Of a stretch of 55,573 bases of DNA, positions 46,135 to 53,515 are shown in pieces. Source of the DNA: a virus; the IMG/VR virus record IMGVR_UViG_3300036829_000239, positions 1-55,573 of that record; one strand, 5' to 3'. The translations under genes were made by a program, and so were the position numbers. Within the stretch, counting starts at the first letter, position 1. Every line of letters begins with the position of its first letter. The notes under the pieces were generated by a model. It did no database searches, was not told where the DNA came from, and saw only the letters and a program-made list of their open reading frames with translations.

Positions 46135-46781
46135 CCGACCTGCAGACCCTCCAGGCGCAGGTCAACTACCTGGCCTCCCGCGTCGGCGGCCTGGCCGGCC
46201 GGGCCGCCGCCGTCGTCGGCACCGACGTGCCGGCGACGGCGATGTCGGCGACCACCACGTCGTTCGCGAACCTGACCCGGGCGTACACGATCCCCGGCGG
46301 CGACCCGGCCGCGAACTCCGTCTACCGGCTGTCGGCGTGGGGCGACCTGCTCGTCGGCACGTCCACCTCCGCGGTGTACACGTGGTCGGTCGCCGCGTAC
46401 GGGATGAACGCCGCGTCGGGCACCCCGCTGGCCGCCTGCTCGATCGGGGCGTCGTACCTGGCGAACGCGCTGGCGCTGTCGTTCGAGTGGAAGCTGGAAG
46501 CGGCGCTGCTGGTCAAGACGGCCGGGTCCGGCGGCGTGATCGACACGTTCCTGGCAGGCGACATCGCCCTCTACCACGGCACGATGGCGGCCGCCACCAA
46601 CCTGGGCAACCTGCTCACCGGCGGGCAGCCCAACTCGCTGGCGCTGGCCGGCGGGCAGGGAGACACCGCGGTGGACACGACGGCGGCCACCACCATCGCG
46701 CTGCAGGGGCAGTGGGGCGGCGCGACACCCGGCGCGAACTGCCGCGGATTCGGCAGCACTCTGGAGAGGATCGGCCCGTGA
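46131..46781 (+). CDS. Tail fibre-like protein, 216 aa
   Basis: A short coiled start (LQTLQAQVNYLASRVGGLAG) is followed by a C1q/jelly-roll-like domain (NSVYRLSAWGDLLVGTSTSA, then SYLANALALSFEWKLEAALL, ALQGQWGGATPGANCRGF). Small trimeric fibre proteins share this arrangement. ATG 46131 overlaps the previous stop. Confidence 0.65.
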   Translation: MTDLQTLQAQVNYLASRVGGLAGRAAAVVGTDVPATAMSATTTSFANLTRAYTIPGGDPAANSVYRLSAWGDLLVGTSTSAVYTWSVAAYGMNAASGTPLAACSIGASYLANALALSFEWKLEAALLVKTAGSGGVIDTFLAGDIALYHGTMAAATNLGNLLTGGQPNSLALAGGQGDTAVDTTAATTIALQGQWGGATPGANCRGFGSTLERIGP

Positions 46782-47125
46782 GCGTAGGCGCGCAGTCGAA
46801 CAAGCAGGACATCGACCAGACCCTGACGGACCTGGCGGTGGCGTTCCGCAACCTGTGCCAGCGGTCAGTCAACCTGTCCACCGAGGTCAACGGGCAGGGC
46901 GACGGGCTCACCGTGCTGGTGTCGCTGGGGTACTCCGATACGCCGAACCCGGGCAACCCGGGCGGCCAGTCGGACGCGGCGTGGGCGCTGCAGGCCCTCG
47001 CCTACCTCAACACCGTCGCCGGGGTGTACTACGGGACGGTGCAGCAGGGCGGGCAGAACGGCACCGGCGCGGCCACGTTCGACTTCCACAACGCGCTGTC
47101 GCTGCTGTGGGCCGGGAATACCTAG
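46778..47125 (+). CDS. Minor virion protein, 115 aa
   Basis: Helical start (KQDIDQTLTDLAVAFRNLCQ) then AWALQALAYLNTVAGVYYGT and NALSLLWAGN. Probably a small tail or fibre accessory protein. GTG 46778 overlaps the previous stop; it converges with the leftward gene at 47122 and shares 4 bp with it. Confidence 0.6.
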   Translation: MSVGAQSNKQDIDQTLTDLAVAFRNLCQRSVNLSTEVNGQGDGLTVLVSLGYSDTPNPGNPGGQSDAAWALQALAYLNTVAGVYYGTVQQGGQNGTGAATFDFHNALSLLWAGNT

Positions 47126-47634
47126 CCGCCGGCGGCGGCGGCGCGGGTGACGGCGGTGCAGTCGCGGGCCGCGTTGACCTGCTCCACGAACGCGATGAAC
47201 TGCCTGGCCCTGGACAGCGTTTCCGGGTCGGTGGCGCCCTCGCTGAGCACGGCCAGCAGCGCGGCGGCGCCCTGCTTCTGCACGGCCGGGTCACCGGACA
47301 GCACCCTGATGAAGTCCTCCGCCGTTTTGGTCTGCCGGGCGGTGGGCTGCGCGGGCTTGAGCAGCAGCCGGACGAACCCGTCCCAGATGGCGGTCTGCTC
47401 CGACCGGTAGGTGTTGCCCGCCTGGCAGGTCCGGACGGTCACGCCGTGGACGCTCTCGATGTTCTGCCACAGCAGCACGCCGCCGACGGCGAGCAGCACG
47501 AACGCGGAGATCAGCGCCCACACGATGAGCCGGTACCGGCGGACGGCCTTCTCCAGCCGGGTGACCGTGGTGAACGCGCGGCGTGCCAGCAGCGACTCGC
47601 TGTCCTCCTGCGGGTCCCGCCTAGGGCCTGGCAT
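47122..47634 (-). CDS. Single-pass membrane protein, 170 aa
   Basis: Leftward. A basic N-terminus (residues 1-33), then one strong membrane segment (about 36-56, LIVWALISAFVLLAVGGVLL), then an external-type helical domain with two Cys (VRTCQAGNTYRS; ARDCTAVTRAA) that could form a disulfide. ATG 47634 overlaps the upstream gene by 14 nt. Lies next to the lysis region. Function unknown; spanin, exclusion or envelope-stress roles are possible. Confidence 0.6.
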   Translation of the reverse strand: MPGPRRDPQEDSESLLARRAFTTVTRLEKAVRRYRLIVWALISAFVLLAVGGVLLWQNIESVHGVTVRTCQAGNTYRSEQTAIWDGFVRLLLKPAQPTARQTKTAEDFIRVLSGDPAVQKQGAAALLAVLSEGATDPETLSRARQFIAFVEQVNAARDCTAVTRAAAAGG

Positions 47635-48193
47635 GGCTGTCGCCCCCCTGCATCATGCCGAGGCTGGCCAGCAGGATCGACGCCCACACCCGGTCTCCCT
47701 CCAAGACGGGGAAGCCCGGCTCCCCGCCCTCGGGCAGCCCGGTGATGTACTGCAGGCTGGCGCGGAGTTCGGCCAGCTCGGCTGCCGTCATCGCGGGCCC
47801 GTCGCCGTCCGCGAACGCCGTGAACTTCTCCAGCAGCCGGTCCAGGGCGAGCCGGCCGGGGTGCGGGGCGTGCAGGTTCCGGGCTGCCTCCTTGCCGAGC
47901 ACCGCCCAGAACATGTCGACCTTCGCGCGTGTCTCCGCCATGTCGCGGTCCTGCCGCGACATGTTCTCGGCCAGTTCATGCTGGCTGTCCCCCATCCGCT
48001 TCACCTGGTCGGCGAGCAGCGTCACCTGCGTGGTGAGCGGGTGCAGCGCCTCGCTGATCGCCTGCCGCCGGCCGTCGGTCATGTCCTTCTTCCGGTCGGC
48101 GCGGCCCCCGGCCCGGTAGGCGAGGAACGCGACGACGGTGCCCGTCACGGCGGCCAGCACCCCCATCACGGCGACGGCGTCGCCCACGGTCAC
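47621..48193 (-). CDS. Membrane-anchored coiled-coil protein, 190 aa
   Basis: Leftward. The N-terminal membrane segment (about residues 4-26, DAVAVMGVLAAVTGTVVAFL) is followed by a basic patch and a long coiled coil (about 34-85, LTTQVTLLADQVKRMGDSQH). The C-terminal 90 residues are mixed helix. GTG 48193 follows GGAGGGAAAC. Divergent from the endolysin gene. Topology recalls phage inner-membrane lysis or spanin-like proteins but no family match is seen. Confidence 0.6.
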   Translation of the reverse strand: MTVGDAVAVMGVLAAVTGTVVAFLAYRAGGRADRKKDMTDGRRQAISEALHPLTTQVTLLADQVKRMGDSQHELAENMSRQDRDMAETRAKVDMFWAVLGKEAARNLHAPHPGRLALDRLLEKFTAFADGDGPAMTAAELAELRASLQYITGLPEGGEPGFPVLEGDRVWASILLASLGMMQGGDSHARP

Positions 48194-48216
48194 GGGAGTT
48201 TCCCTCCGTCAGCCCC

Positions 48217-48245
48217 GCGTCACATACTGATACGGTCAGGATAGA
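48217..48245. promoter_or_regulatory. Possible divergent promoter region
   Basis: The 83-nt gap between the leftward membrane gene and the endolysin gene is A/T-richer than its surroundings. It contains CATACTGATACGGTCAGGAT, with -10-like TACGGT in the rightward and TATGTG in the leftward sense. No clear -35 boxes. Confidence 0.35.
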
Positions 48246-48276
48246 CCGGACAGCAGTCCGAGAGGCGGAACCGCCC

Positions 48277-49110
48277 GTGACCAGAACCATGTACGACGGC
48301 ATCAACTCGCTTGCCGCCGGGATCCGCGCCCGCTTCCCCGACGCCGCGATGGTCGGCTGCTACATCGACGGCCACTTCGCGTGGACGGCCGAGCAGCGGG
48401 ACCTGTTCCCCCACGCCGTCCGCGTGGCCATCGCCGTGCACTCCTCCACCAACGCGGGCGACGTGATCGACTGCGAGACCGGCGACGCCACCCCCGCCCA
48501 GGCGGCGCAGTGGGTGCGGATGCGGCACGCCGCCGGCTACTGCCGGCCCACCGTGTACTGCTCCCGGTCGGTCATCCCCGCCGTCCGGAAGGCCACCGGC
48601 AACCTCCTCCTCACCCGCGACTATGACATCTGGTGCGCCGACTACACCGGCAGCGCGCACCTGGTCGCCGCCCCCGGCACGCCTGCCGCGGCGTGCGCCG
48701 CGACGCAGTGGGCAAGCACCAGCGGCTGGGACGTGTCGGCCGTCTACGACGACGGCTGGCCGCACCGCGCCGGGCCGCAGGCCCCGCCGCCGGCCGGCTG
48801 GCACTTCTACCCGGTCCGCGGCCTGGCCGTCGCCGGCGCCGGCCCGTCGTCGGTGAAGCTCACCTGGCAGTCCCCTGACGGCCCGCCGGGAGCCGCCGCC
48901 GTCGGCAGGTACCAGGTCACCATCCGGCAGGGCGGCCGGGACCTCCCGACCTACCCCCGGTACGCGGCCAAGACGGCGGTGACGGAGACCGTCCAGTTCG
49001 GCTCCCTGCCCCGCGGCTCGCACCTGGACGCGATGGTCCGGGCGATGGAACACGACGGCAGCCACGCCGGCACCTGGGCCGTCACCGCGTTCACCACCAC
49101 CACCGGTTAG
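48277..49110 (+). CDS. Endolysin-like TIM-barrel hydrolase with Fn3 domain, 277 aa
   Basis: Residues 1-165 resemble GH25/DUF1906-type glycoside hydrolase-like folds: MYDGINSLAAGIRARFPDAA, AHVRVAIAVHSSTNAGDVID with an acidic strand end (VIDCETGD), CRPTVYCSRSVIPAVRK, YDIWCADYTG, AATQWASTSGWDVS. Residues 175-277 form a fibronectin III-like domain (SVKLTWQSPDGPPG, VTETVQFGSLPRGS). Placed next to a holin-like gene, this is the likely peptidoglycan-cutting endolysin. GTG 48277. Confidence 0.75.
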   Translation: MTRTMYDGINSLAAGIRARFPDAAMVGCYIDGHFAWTAEQRDLFPHAVRVAIAVHSSTNAGDVIDCETGDATPAQAAQWVRMRHAAGYCRPTVYCSRSVIPAVRKATGNLLLTRDYDIWCADYTGSAHLVAAPGTPAAACAATQWASTSGWDVSAVYDDGWPHRAGPQAPPPAGWHFYPVRGLAVAGAGPSSVKLTWQSPDGPPGAAAVGRYQVTIRQGGRDLPTYPRYAAKTAVTETVQFGSLPRGSHLDAMVRAMEHDGSHAGTWAVTAFTTTTG

Positions 49111-49120
49111 GACCCCCCTC

Positions 49121-49444
49121 ATGCTCACCCCCCTCGCCGTGTCCGTCACCAGGACCTGGGCGGCGCTCGCCGCCGGGTTCCTCATCACCTGGGGCGTCAA
49201 CCAGGGCCTCGGCCTGGACACGTCGCTGACCTCGCCTTTGACGGAGGTCCTCACCACCGCGTTCACCGCCGGCTGGTACCTGGCGGTGCGGGTAGCCGAG
49301 CATTACGTCCCGCAGGCCGGCTGGCTGCTGCTCGTCGCCGCGAAACCGGACTACCCGGCGGTCACCGCGGCGAAAACGCCGGCGCACGCCGCCCCCGCAG
49401 CCAGCGTCCCCCGGCAGGGCGGAGAGCCCCCTGTCAACGGCTGA
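49121..49444 (+). CDS. Holin-like membrane protein, 107 aa
   Basis: Two hydrophobic segments (about residues 10-28 and 40-57 region with LTTAFTAGWYLAVRV) and a polar C-terminal tail (KTPAHAAPAASVPRQGG). Size and the position 10 nt after the endolysin suit a holin that times lysis. Some actinophage holins share the ITWGVNQGLGLD region. ATG 49121. Confidence 0.7.
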   Translation: MLTPLAVSVTRTWAALAAGFLITWGVNQGLGLDTSLTSPLTEVLTTAFTAGWYLAVRVAEHYVPQAGWLLLVAAKPDYPAVTAAKTPAHAAPAASVPRQGGEPPVNG

Positions 49445-49737
49445 CCCTCCCCCCGCGGCGGGGGACACCGGACCGGGGGTTCCGTCCCGCCGGCGGTACC
49501 GGCCCGCCCCGCCCCGGCCGCACCCCGCCCCGTCCCCCGGCCCCCGCCCCGCCGGCCCGCTCTCACCCCCGGCCGTCGCCTCCCCGCCCGCCGCCGGCCC
49601 CCTGAGCACGGCTGATTGCTGTTATCAGCTGTTAAGTCCGTTTTCTCCCCGGGCACGGAACTCCGCCCCGGGGGGTACCGGCTGAGCTACCCGGCCGGGC
49701 TGGCTCATACCCCCGGGGCGGAGCCCCCGCGCCGATC
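49445..49737. other. Non-coding junction between late and leftward early genes
   Basis: 293 nt without a credible gene. Contains C-rich pyrimidine tracts, a hairpin at 49647-49673, and a segment that resembles, in reverse, the 5' half of a tRNA (TAGCTCAGCCGGTA) but does not fold as one. It separates convergent transcription units. Confidence 0.5.
49647..49673. terminator. Convergent terminator hairpin
   Basis: CCCCGGG (49647-49653) pairs with CCCGGGG (49667-49673) over a 13-nt loop; on the left is TTTTCT, so in the leftward reading A-rich sequence follows. It sits between the rightward lysis genes and the leftward block. Confidence 0.5.
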
Positions 49738-49920
49738 CTACGGCGCCGGGACGGAGTGCCGGCCGTCCTCGCTGCCGGGGCAGGACTCCGGGCTGCCGGC
49801 CCCCGCCCGGACGAGGCGCAGCCGGCCCGCCTTGTCCCGGGTGATCAGCTCACCGCACCCGGCGCAGCGCGCCGGGACGGTCCACGGCGGGTTCGCGGTC
49901 CACCGGTCACGCTCGCTCAC
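49738..49920 (-). CDS. Small zinc-finger protein, 60 aa
   Basis: GTG 49920 overlaps the previous stop. The protein has CAGCG (residues 19-23) and a later Cys (CPGSEDGRH), a single possible metal site, with a WTANPPWTVPARCAGCGELI start. This is a common short actinophage type. Last gene of the leftward operon. Confidence 0.55.
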   Translation of the reverse strand: MSERDRWTANPPWTVPARCAGCGELITRDKAGRLRLVRAGAGSPESCPGSEDGRHSVPAP

Positions 49921-50192
49921 CGCGGCGGCCCTCCCCCGTGCACCGCCTGCCGGCATGCGGCGATCCCCGCCAGGAACGCCTGCGCCTCCCACGGGCCGGC
50001 CAGGTCGACCTCCCGGCCGCCGGCGAGGGTGACGACATACAGCGGCACCTCCCGGGTACCGGACTCGTCCTCGCGGACCCGCCGCCACTCCCTGATCAGC
50101 CCGGCCTGCCGGTGGCCCGCGAACGCCGCCTCCATGCTGCGGTGGGAGAAGGTCCCGCCGTCGCGGGCCCGGTACTGCACGCTCGCGCTCAC
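49917..50192 (-). CDS. Hypothetical protein, 91 aa
   Basis: Begins MSASVQYRARDGGTFSHRSM; beta-strand pattern with REVPLYVVTLAGGREVDLAG and a C-terminal helix. GTG 50192 overlaps the stop of the upstream gene. No family recognised. Confidence 0.55.
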   Translation of the reverse strand: MSASVQYRARDGGTFSHRSMEAAFAGHRQAGLIREWRRVREDESGTREVPLYVVTLAGGREVDLAGPWEAQAFLAGIAACRQAVHGGGPPR

Positions 50193-50575
50193 CCGCCCCG
50201 CGCCTTCCGCTCGGCTGCTTCCACCAGCGCGCGGAACCGCTGCCGCACCGCCGGCTCCGGGCTGTCATCGAAGAACAGCTCGGCCTCGCCGTCACCGTGG
50301 TACTCGCCGTCGGTGAGCCGGAGGAGCATGCGGGCCTCCACGAAGACCGGGTTGGCCATCCTGCCGCCGTCCGGCGCGATCCAAACCTGGTAGTGGGTGT
50401 CGTAGGCGTAGCCGGCTTCCAGCAGCGCCCACCCGGCGAGGCACGCCCGGGTGCCGCAGGTGTGCCGGGTGATGAGCTGCTGGCCCGGGATGCGCCCCTG
50501 CACCCACTGGTCCATGTCGAATGCGGCGTCGTCCTCGATCGCGCCGAGCACCCTGCGTCCCAGTGCCGCGTCCAT
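50189..50575 (-). CDS. DUF6197-like hypothetical protein, 128 aa
   Basis: The pattern DAAFDMDQWVQG, HTCGTRACLAGWALLEAGYA and MLLRLTDGEYH matches a family of uncharacterised actinobacterial phage and host proteins with a CGTxxCxAGW core. ATG 50575 was chosen over the longer open frame because it overlaps the upstream stop (TGATG). Function unknown. Confidence 0.6.
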   Translation of the reverse strand: MDAALGRRVLGAIEDDAAFDMDQWVQGRIPGQQLITRHTCGTRACLAGWALLEAGYAYDTHYQVWIAPDGGRMANPVFVEARMLLRLTDGEYHGDGEAELFFDDSPEPAVRQRFRALVEAAERKARGG

Positions 50576-50751
50576 CACTCGCCTGCCTCTCTGTCCGGCG
50601 TGAGTTCCGTGCGGCCGAACAGCCAGTCGGTGCCGCCGCCGTCCCACCTCACCAGCGTCTCAGGCGACGCACCCTCCGGCATGACGCGGAGCACGGTGCC
50701 GCGCCGGCCGTAGGCGGCGTCCACCACGCGCTGGCCTTCGCTGACCGTCAT
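50575..50751 (-). CDS. Small hypothetical protein, 58 aa
   Basis: A short frame encoding MTVSEGQRVVDAAYGRRGTV, LRVMPEGASPETLVRWDGGG and TDWLFGRTELTP: an SH3-like five-strand pattern ending in Trp-Leu-Phe. ATG 50751 lies 2 nt after the upstream stop and the TGA overlaps the next ATG. Real gene by coupling and pattern, function unknown. Confidence 0.55.
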   Translation of the reverse strand: MTVSEGQRVVDAAYGRRGTVLRVMPEGASPETLVRWDGGGTDWLFGRTELTPDREAGE

Positions 50752-50752
50752 C

Positions 50753-51031
50753 TCAGATTCCCCTCTCCCGTGCCCACAGCCCGTCGTCGCTGGTGACCCC
50801 GATGCCGTGCTCCGCGAGGAACGTCTGCACCGTCTCGTCGGTGACCGCGACCTTGCTGCCGGCGAGCCTGACGGTGAGGTGGTGCAGCGCCGCCCGGTGG
50901 CCGGCGTGGAACGCCTGGGACGCCAGCGTCGCGGAGCTGTCGTAACCCGTCCCGGCGGCGTCGAACTCGTCGGCGATCATCGCGATCTGGATGCCGGACG
51001 GGGCGGCGGGGTCGATGTCGCTTATCGCCAT
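50753..51031 (-). CDS. Hypothetical helical protein, 92 aa
   Basis: Begins MAISDIDPAAPSGIQIAMIA; helical with HAGHRAALHHLTVRLAGS and a C-terminal TFLAEHGIGVTSDDGL. ATG 51031 overlaps the end of the previous gene; the longer frame upstream is an artefact. No known family. Confidence 0.55.
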   Translation of the reverse strand: MAISDIDPAAPSGIQIAMIADEFDAAGTGYDSSATLASQAFHAGHRAALHHLTVRLAGSKVAVTDETVQTFLAEHGIGVTSDDGLWARERGI

Positions 51032-51438
51032 GACGGCTTCCTGCTCCGGCGGAGCGCGCCCCTGGCCTCCGCCACGATGTCCCCGACCGTCTGCGGGGTG
51101 GTGGAATGCCGGATCGCGGAGCGCTCCGGGCTGTGCCCGCGCATCAGCACGTCGTCGGCGATCTCGTCCAGCAGGTCCGGCGCCCAGCCCGCCCAGTCCT
51201 CGATCCTGGCGGCCTCGGTGCGGAGCGGCTGCCGGGCCATCCAGTCGGCGAGCTTGTTGACCTCGTACCGCATGCCGGTGCCGGCGGTGACGATCTGCTC
51301 GACGGAGTCCAGCATCCTGTCCGAGGACGCGCTTGTGCCGCGCTCCGGGAGCTGGTGCCGGTCGCGCAGCCGGCGCAGCCGTTCCCGGTCCCCGGCGGAC
51401 GGCTGCCTGCTCGCGCCGTAATGCCGTGTGGTGCTCAT
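51022..51438 (-). CDS. Hypothetical protein, 138 aa
   Basis: A basic start (SRQPSAGDRERLRRLRDRHQ), then a helical centre (MLDSVEQIVTAGTGMRYEVN, LADWMARQPLRTEAAR), ending in a basic tail. ATG 51438 lies 43 nt after the motif-bearing promoter, with GAGAGAGAGGGGACC before it. First gene of the leftward operon that ends at 49738. Confidence 0.55.
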   Translation of the reverse strand: MSTTRHYGASRQPSAGDRERLRRLRDRHQLPERGTSASSDRMLDSVEQIVTAGTGMRYEVNKLADWMARQPLRTEAARIEDWAGWAPDLLDEIADDVLMRGHSPERSAIRHSTTPQTVGDIVAEARGALRRSRKPSWR

Positions 51439-51480
51439 AGTGGGAGGTCCCCTCTCTCTCGCGTTGCCCTCTCACCTCTC

Positions 51481-51501
51481 ACAATACCTCACACTTGTGT
51501 A
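51481..51501 (-). promoter_or_regulatory. Leftward promoter with 12-bp motif
   Basis: On the minus strand ATACACAAGTGTG is followed after 5 nt by TATTGT (plus 51481-51486), a -10-like hexamer, then by a GAGAGAGAGGGGA leader. Copy 6 of the motif (51490-51501). Confidence 0.5.
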
Positions 51502-51533
51502 TCCGGCGCGCGATGCGCGGTCCGGGCGGGCGC

Positions 51534-52175
51534 CTAGTTGCTGCTGGTCAGGGTGCGCAGGTACGCCTGTATCTGCTGGGCCTTGGGCTGGCCTACCCGC
51601 ATCTCGTCCCGGATGCGGCGGATACCCGGCACGGACCCTTCCGCCAGGTCGACGGAGAACATCTTCTCTGCCTTCTTACGGTGGCCGTTCAGCCCTGCGA
51701 ACGCGGGTACGGGCTTCCCGGGTACGGGCTCCCCGGATACGGGGTTCTCGGGTACGGGGTTCTCGGGTACGGCGGGTACAGCCGGGCCCCCGGGTACGGG
51801 CCCGGGCTTGCCGGTGCCGGACCGCACCATGCCGATGAATATCTCGCTGGCCAGGATGAACGCGACGGCGGGCCACGCGGACAGCAGCGCGCCGACCGCG
51901 CCGTGCTGGGCTCCGTAGGCGACGTTCGCGGCGACCGTGGCGGCCACGCCGAGTACGAGCCCGGAGCGGCTGAGCCCCGGCCGGGCCCCGGCCATGAGCG
52001 CGAGCGAGCTGGACAGGATGAGCCCGTCCACGCTGAACGGCAGGAGGTCGGCCGTACCCGGGGTGTACCCGTGTGCCAGGGCGAGGGTATGGATGTGCTG
52101 GAAGCTCACGACTGCGGCGATCACGGATACGGCAAGGACAGTGAGCCCGGCCGCCCAGCTATAGATGCGGTTCAA
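51534..52175 (-). CDS. DUF2637 membrane protein, 213 aa
   Basis: DUF2637 proteins are four-pass membrane proteins found with actinobacterial transfer and phage elements. Visible: four hydrophobic segments (about 6-24, 43-60, 66-90, 95-115), a Pro-rich linker of repeated E-[NP]-P-V-P-type units, and a C-terminal HTH-like region (IRDEMRVGQPKAQQIQAYL). TTG 52175 chosen because GAAGGAACCCCCC precedes it and the frame before it is unrelated. Function unknown; a membrane-associated regulator fits. Confidence 0.7.
   Translation of the reverse strand: MNRIYSWAAGLTVLAVSVIAAVVSFQHIHTLALAHGYTPGTADLLPFSVDGLILSSSLALMAGARPGLSRSGLVLGVAATVAANVAYGAQHGAVGALLSAWPAVAFILASEIFIGMVRSGTGKPGPVPGGPAVPAVPENPVPENPVSGEPVPGKPVPAFAGLNGHRKKAEKMFSVDLAEGSVPGIRRIRDEMRVGQPKAQQIQAYLRTLTSSN
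51706..51800 (-). repeat. 15-bp tandem repeats in the DUF2637 gene
   Basis: Units like GGGTACGGGCTTCCC repeat with a 15-nt period five to six times and encode the Pro-Val-Pro-Gly-Lys/Glu linker. Expected to vary in copy number between relatives. Confidence 0.6.
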
Positions 52176-52210
52176 GGGGGGTTCCTTCGTCGGATGGCAG
52201 TTGACATCCC

Positions 52211-52229
52211 ACCATACCCACTTGTGTAC
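52211..52229 (-). promoter_or_regulatory. Leftward promoter with 12-bp motif
   Basis: On the minus strand GTACACAAGTG is followed after 2 nt by TATGGT (plus 52211-52216), a -10-like hexamer. The DUF2637 TTG start is 36 nt downstream. Copy 7 (52217-52228). Confidence 0.5.
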
Positions 52230-52245
52230 GGAGGTGCTGCCCTGT

Positions 52246-52485
52246 CTACAGCGGCGGCAGGTCCTCGACGGCGCGGGGCGGCGCCGCCGCCGGCGGCAGC
52301 GGCCGGTACTCCGCCCACGGCCCCGGGTAGTCCTCGCCGGCGGACAGCGCCTCGTCCAGCGCGTCGAAGTCCCCGGCGAGCGCGGCGACGTCCTGCTGGC
52401 CGAGGTAGCCGCGCTGCTTCCACTTGGCCACCAGCCCGCGGAGCGCGGCGAGCAGGTCGTCCTGCGACGGCTCGTACCAGCCCAC
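52246..52485 (-). CDS. Hypothetical helical protein, 79 aa
   Basis: Helical with MGWYEPSQDDLLAALRGLVA, then QDVAALAGDFDALDEALSAG and a Pro-rich end. Distal gene of the leftward group that starts at 53930. GTG or ATG start at 52485 (ATG). Function unknown. Confidence 0.55.
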   Translation of the reverse strand: MGWYEPSQDDLLAALRGLVAKWKQRGYLGQQDVAALAGDFDALDEALSAGEDYPGPWAEYRPLPPAAAPPRAVEDLPPL

Positions 52486-52486
52486 G

Positions 52487-52678
52487 TCAGTCGTCCCCGG
52501 GCAGGCCGGCGGGTTCGGCGTCGTCCTCGTCGTTCACGAACGCGTCCCCCTCCCGGTCCGGGTCGTAGGGGATGAACCCGGCCTTGTCGAGCGCGGCGGC
52601 CAGCTTGCGGACGGCCTCCTGCCCGCTGCCGGCCTCGATGTCCGCGACGACCGGCACCAGCGTGTTCCACAGCGCCAC
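52487..52678 (-). CDS. Hypothetical acidic protein, 63 aa
   Basis: GTG 52678. Reads MALWNTLVPVVADIEAGSGQ then AVRKLAAALDKAGFIPYDPD and ends in an Asp/Glu-rich tail. No domain recognised. It lies one base before the next gene and 4 nt from the previous one. Confidence 0.5.
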   Translation of the reverse strand: MALWNTLVPVVADIEAGSGQEAVRKLAAALDKAGFIPYDPDREGDAFVNDEDDAEPAGLPGDD

Positions 52679-52682
52679 CGGG

Positions 52683-53174
52683 TCAGCCCCTGATCATGGG
52701 CAGCGCGGGGCCGGGTTTGCCCAGCCAGAACGCCGCCTGCCGCAGCCGCAGCGCCTCGGCCACCTCCGGGGCCACGCTGCCGGTGACCCGGCTCAGCCCT
52801 GCCAGCGAGCGCGCCCGCAGCGCGCGGATCTTCCGGCCTTCCACCAGCGGCAGGCACTCGTCGCACGCCGCCCACCAGCCGTCGTCGGTGACGTCCAGCG
52901 TGCCCGCGCCGGCCACCTCGATGGTGAGCGCGGCGCGCTCCAGCAGCGGGATCGCCCACGGCGGGTGCCTGGCGTCACAGAAGTCGCACATCAGGATCGC
53001 CGACCCGGACGGCATCACGACCGGCACCGGGTCGTGGCCGGTGCGCCCCGGCCCGGCCAGCGGCGAGTCCAGCGCGCCCGCGTGGCGGAAGACGGTGCCG
53101 GCCGGGCCGCCGATGATGTTGACCTTGAGCCGGCACCTGGCGCATACCAGCTCGCGGCCGTCAGGCTTGCTCAC
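52683..53174 (-). CDS. Multi-CxxC zinc protein, 163 aa
   Basis: Three CxxC pairs: CARC (residues 11-14), CDFC near 63 and CDEC near 104, with His/Trp nearby (DARHPPW), so one or more zinc sites. The rest is mixed (TIEVAGAGTLDVTDDGWWAA). ATG 53174 overlaps the previous stop. Function unknown. Confidence 0.6.
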   Translation of the reverse strand: MSKPDGRELVCARCRLKVNIIGGPAGTVFRHAGALDSPLAGPGRTGHDPVPVVMPSGSAILMCDFCDARHPPWAIPLLERAALTIEVAGAGTLDVTDDGWWAACDECLPLVEGRKIRALRARSLAGLSRVTGSVAPEVAEALRLRQAAFWLGKPGPALPMIRG

Positions 53175-53515
53175 GGCTCCTCCTCCCCCGGAGGGTCGGT
53201 CATGACGATGCCGCCGATGCGGCCCATGACGCGGAGGAAGTTATTCCGGTGGCCGTGCAGCTCCCAGAACCCGCCGCAGATCGCCGGGCCGGACTCCGGG
53301 TGGTCCCCGTACGGCAGCGTCGAGTGGCAGATGATGCCCTGGCTGCCTTCCCGGAGCGCGTCCTGCGTCATCTGCCGCAGGCGGCCGGGGGACAGGCGCA
53401 TCAGGTTGCCGGGGCGGTAGATGCAGGTGGCGCACTGCGCGTTCAGTACCCGGGCCTTGCGGCTGTGCGGGTCGCAGGCGCTCACCGGCTCACCCGGCAA
53501 CGTCTTTCCATTCAT
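53171..53515 (-). CDS. Cys-rich protein with possible metal cluster, 114 aa
   Basis: Four spaced Cys form a candidate metal site: CATCIYRPGNLMRLSPG (residues about 28-31), IICHSTLPYG near 63 and AICGGFWELHG near 79. Similar proteins occur in many actinophages and read CxxC...C...C with the RPGN box. Metal type and activity unknown. ATG 53515 overlaps the previous gene by 26 nt. Confidence 0.6.
   Translation of the reverse strand: MNGKTLPGEPVSACDPHSRKARVLNAQCATCIYRPGNLMRLSPGRLRQMTQDALREGSQGIICHSTLPYGDHPESGPAICGGFWELHGHRNNFLRVMGRIGGIVMTDPPGEEEP

Noticed and set aside
49620-49710. Leftward tRNA or attP-like tRNA fragment (TAGCTCAGCCGGTA on the minus strand)
   Set aside because: Only a D-arm-like segment is present; no anticodon arm, T-arm or acceptor pairing could be built, and no integrase is in the window.
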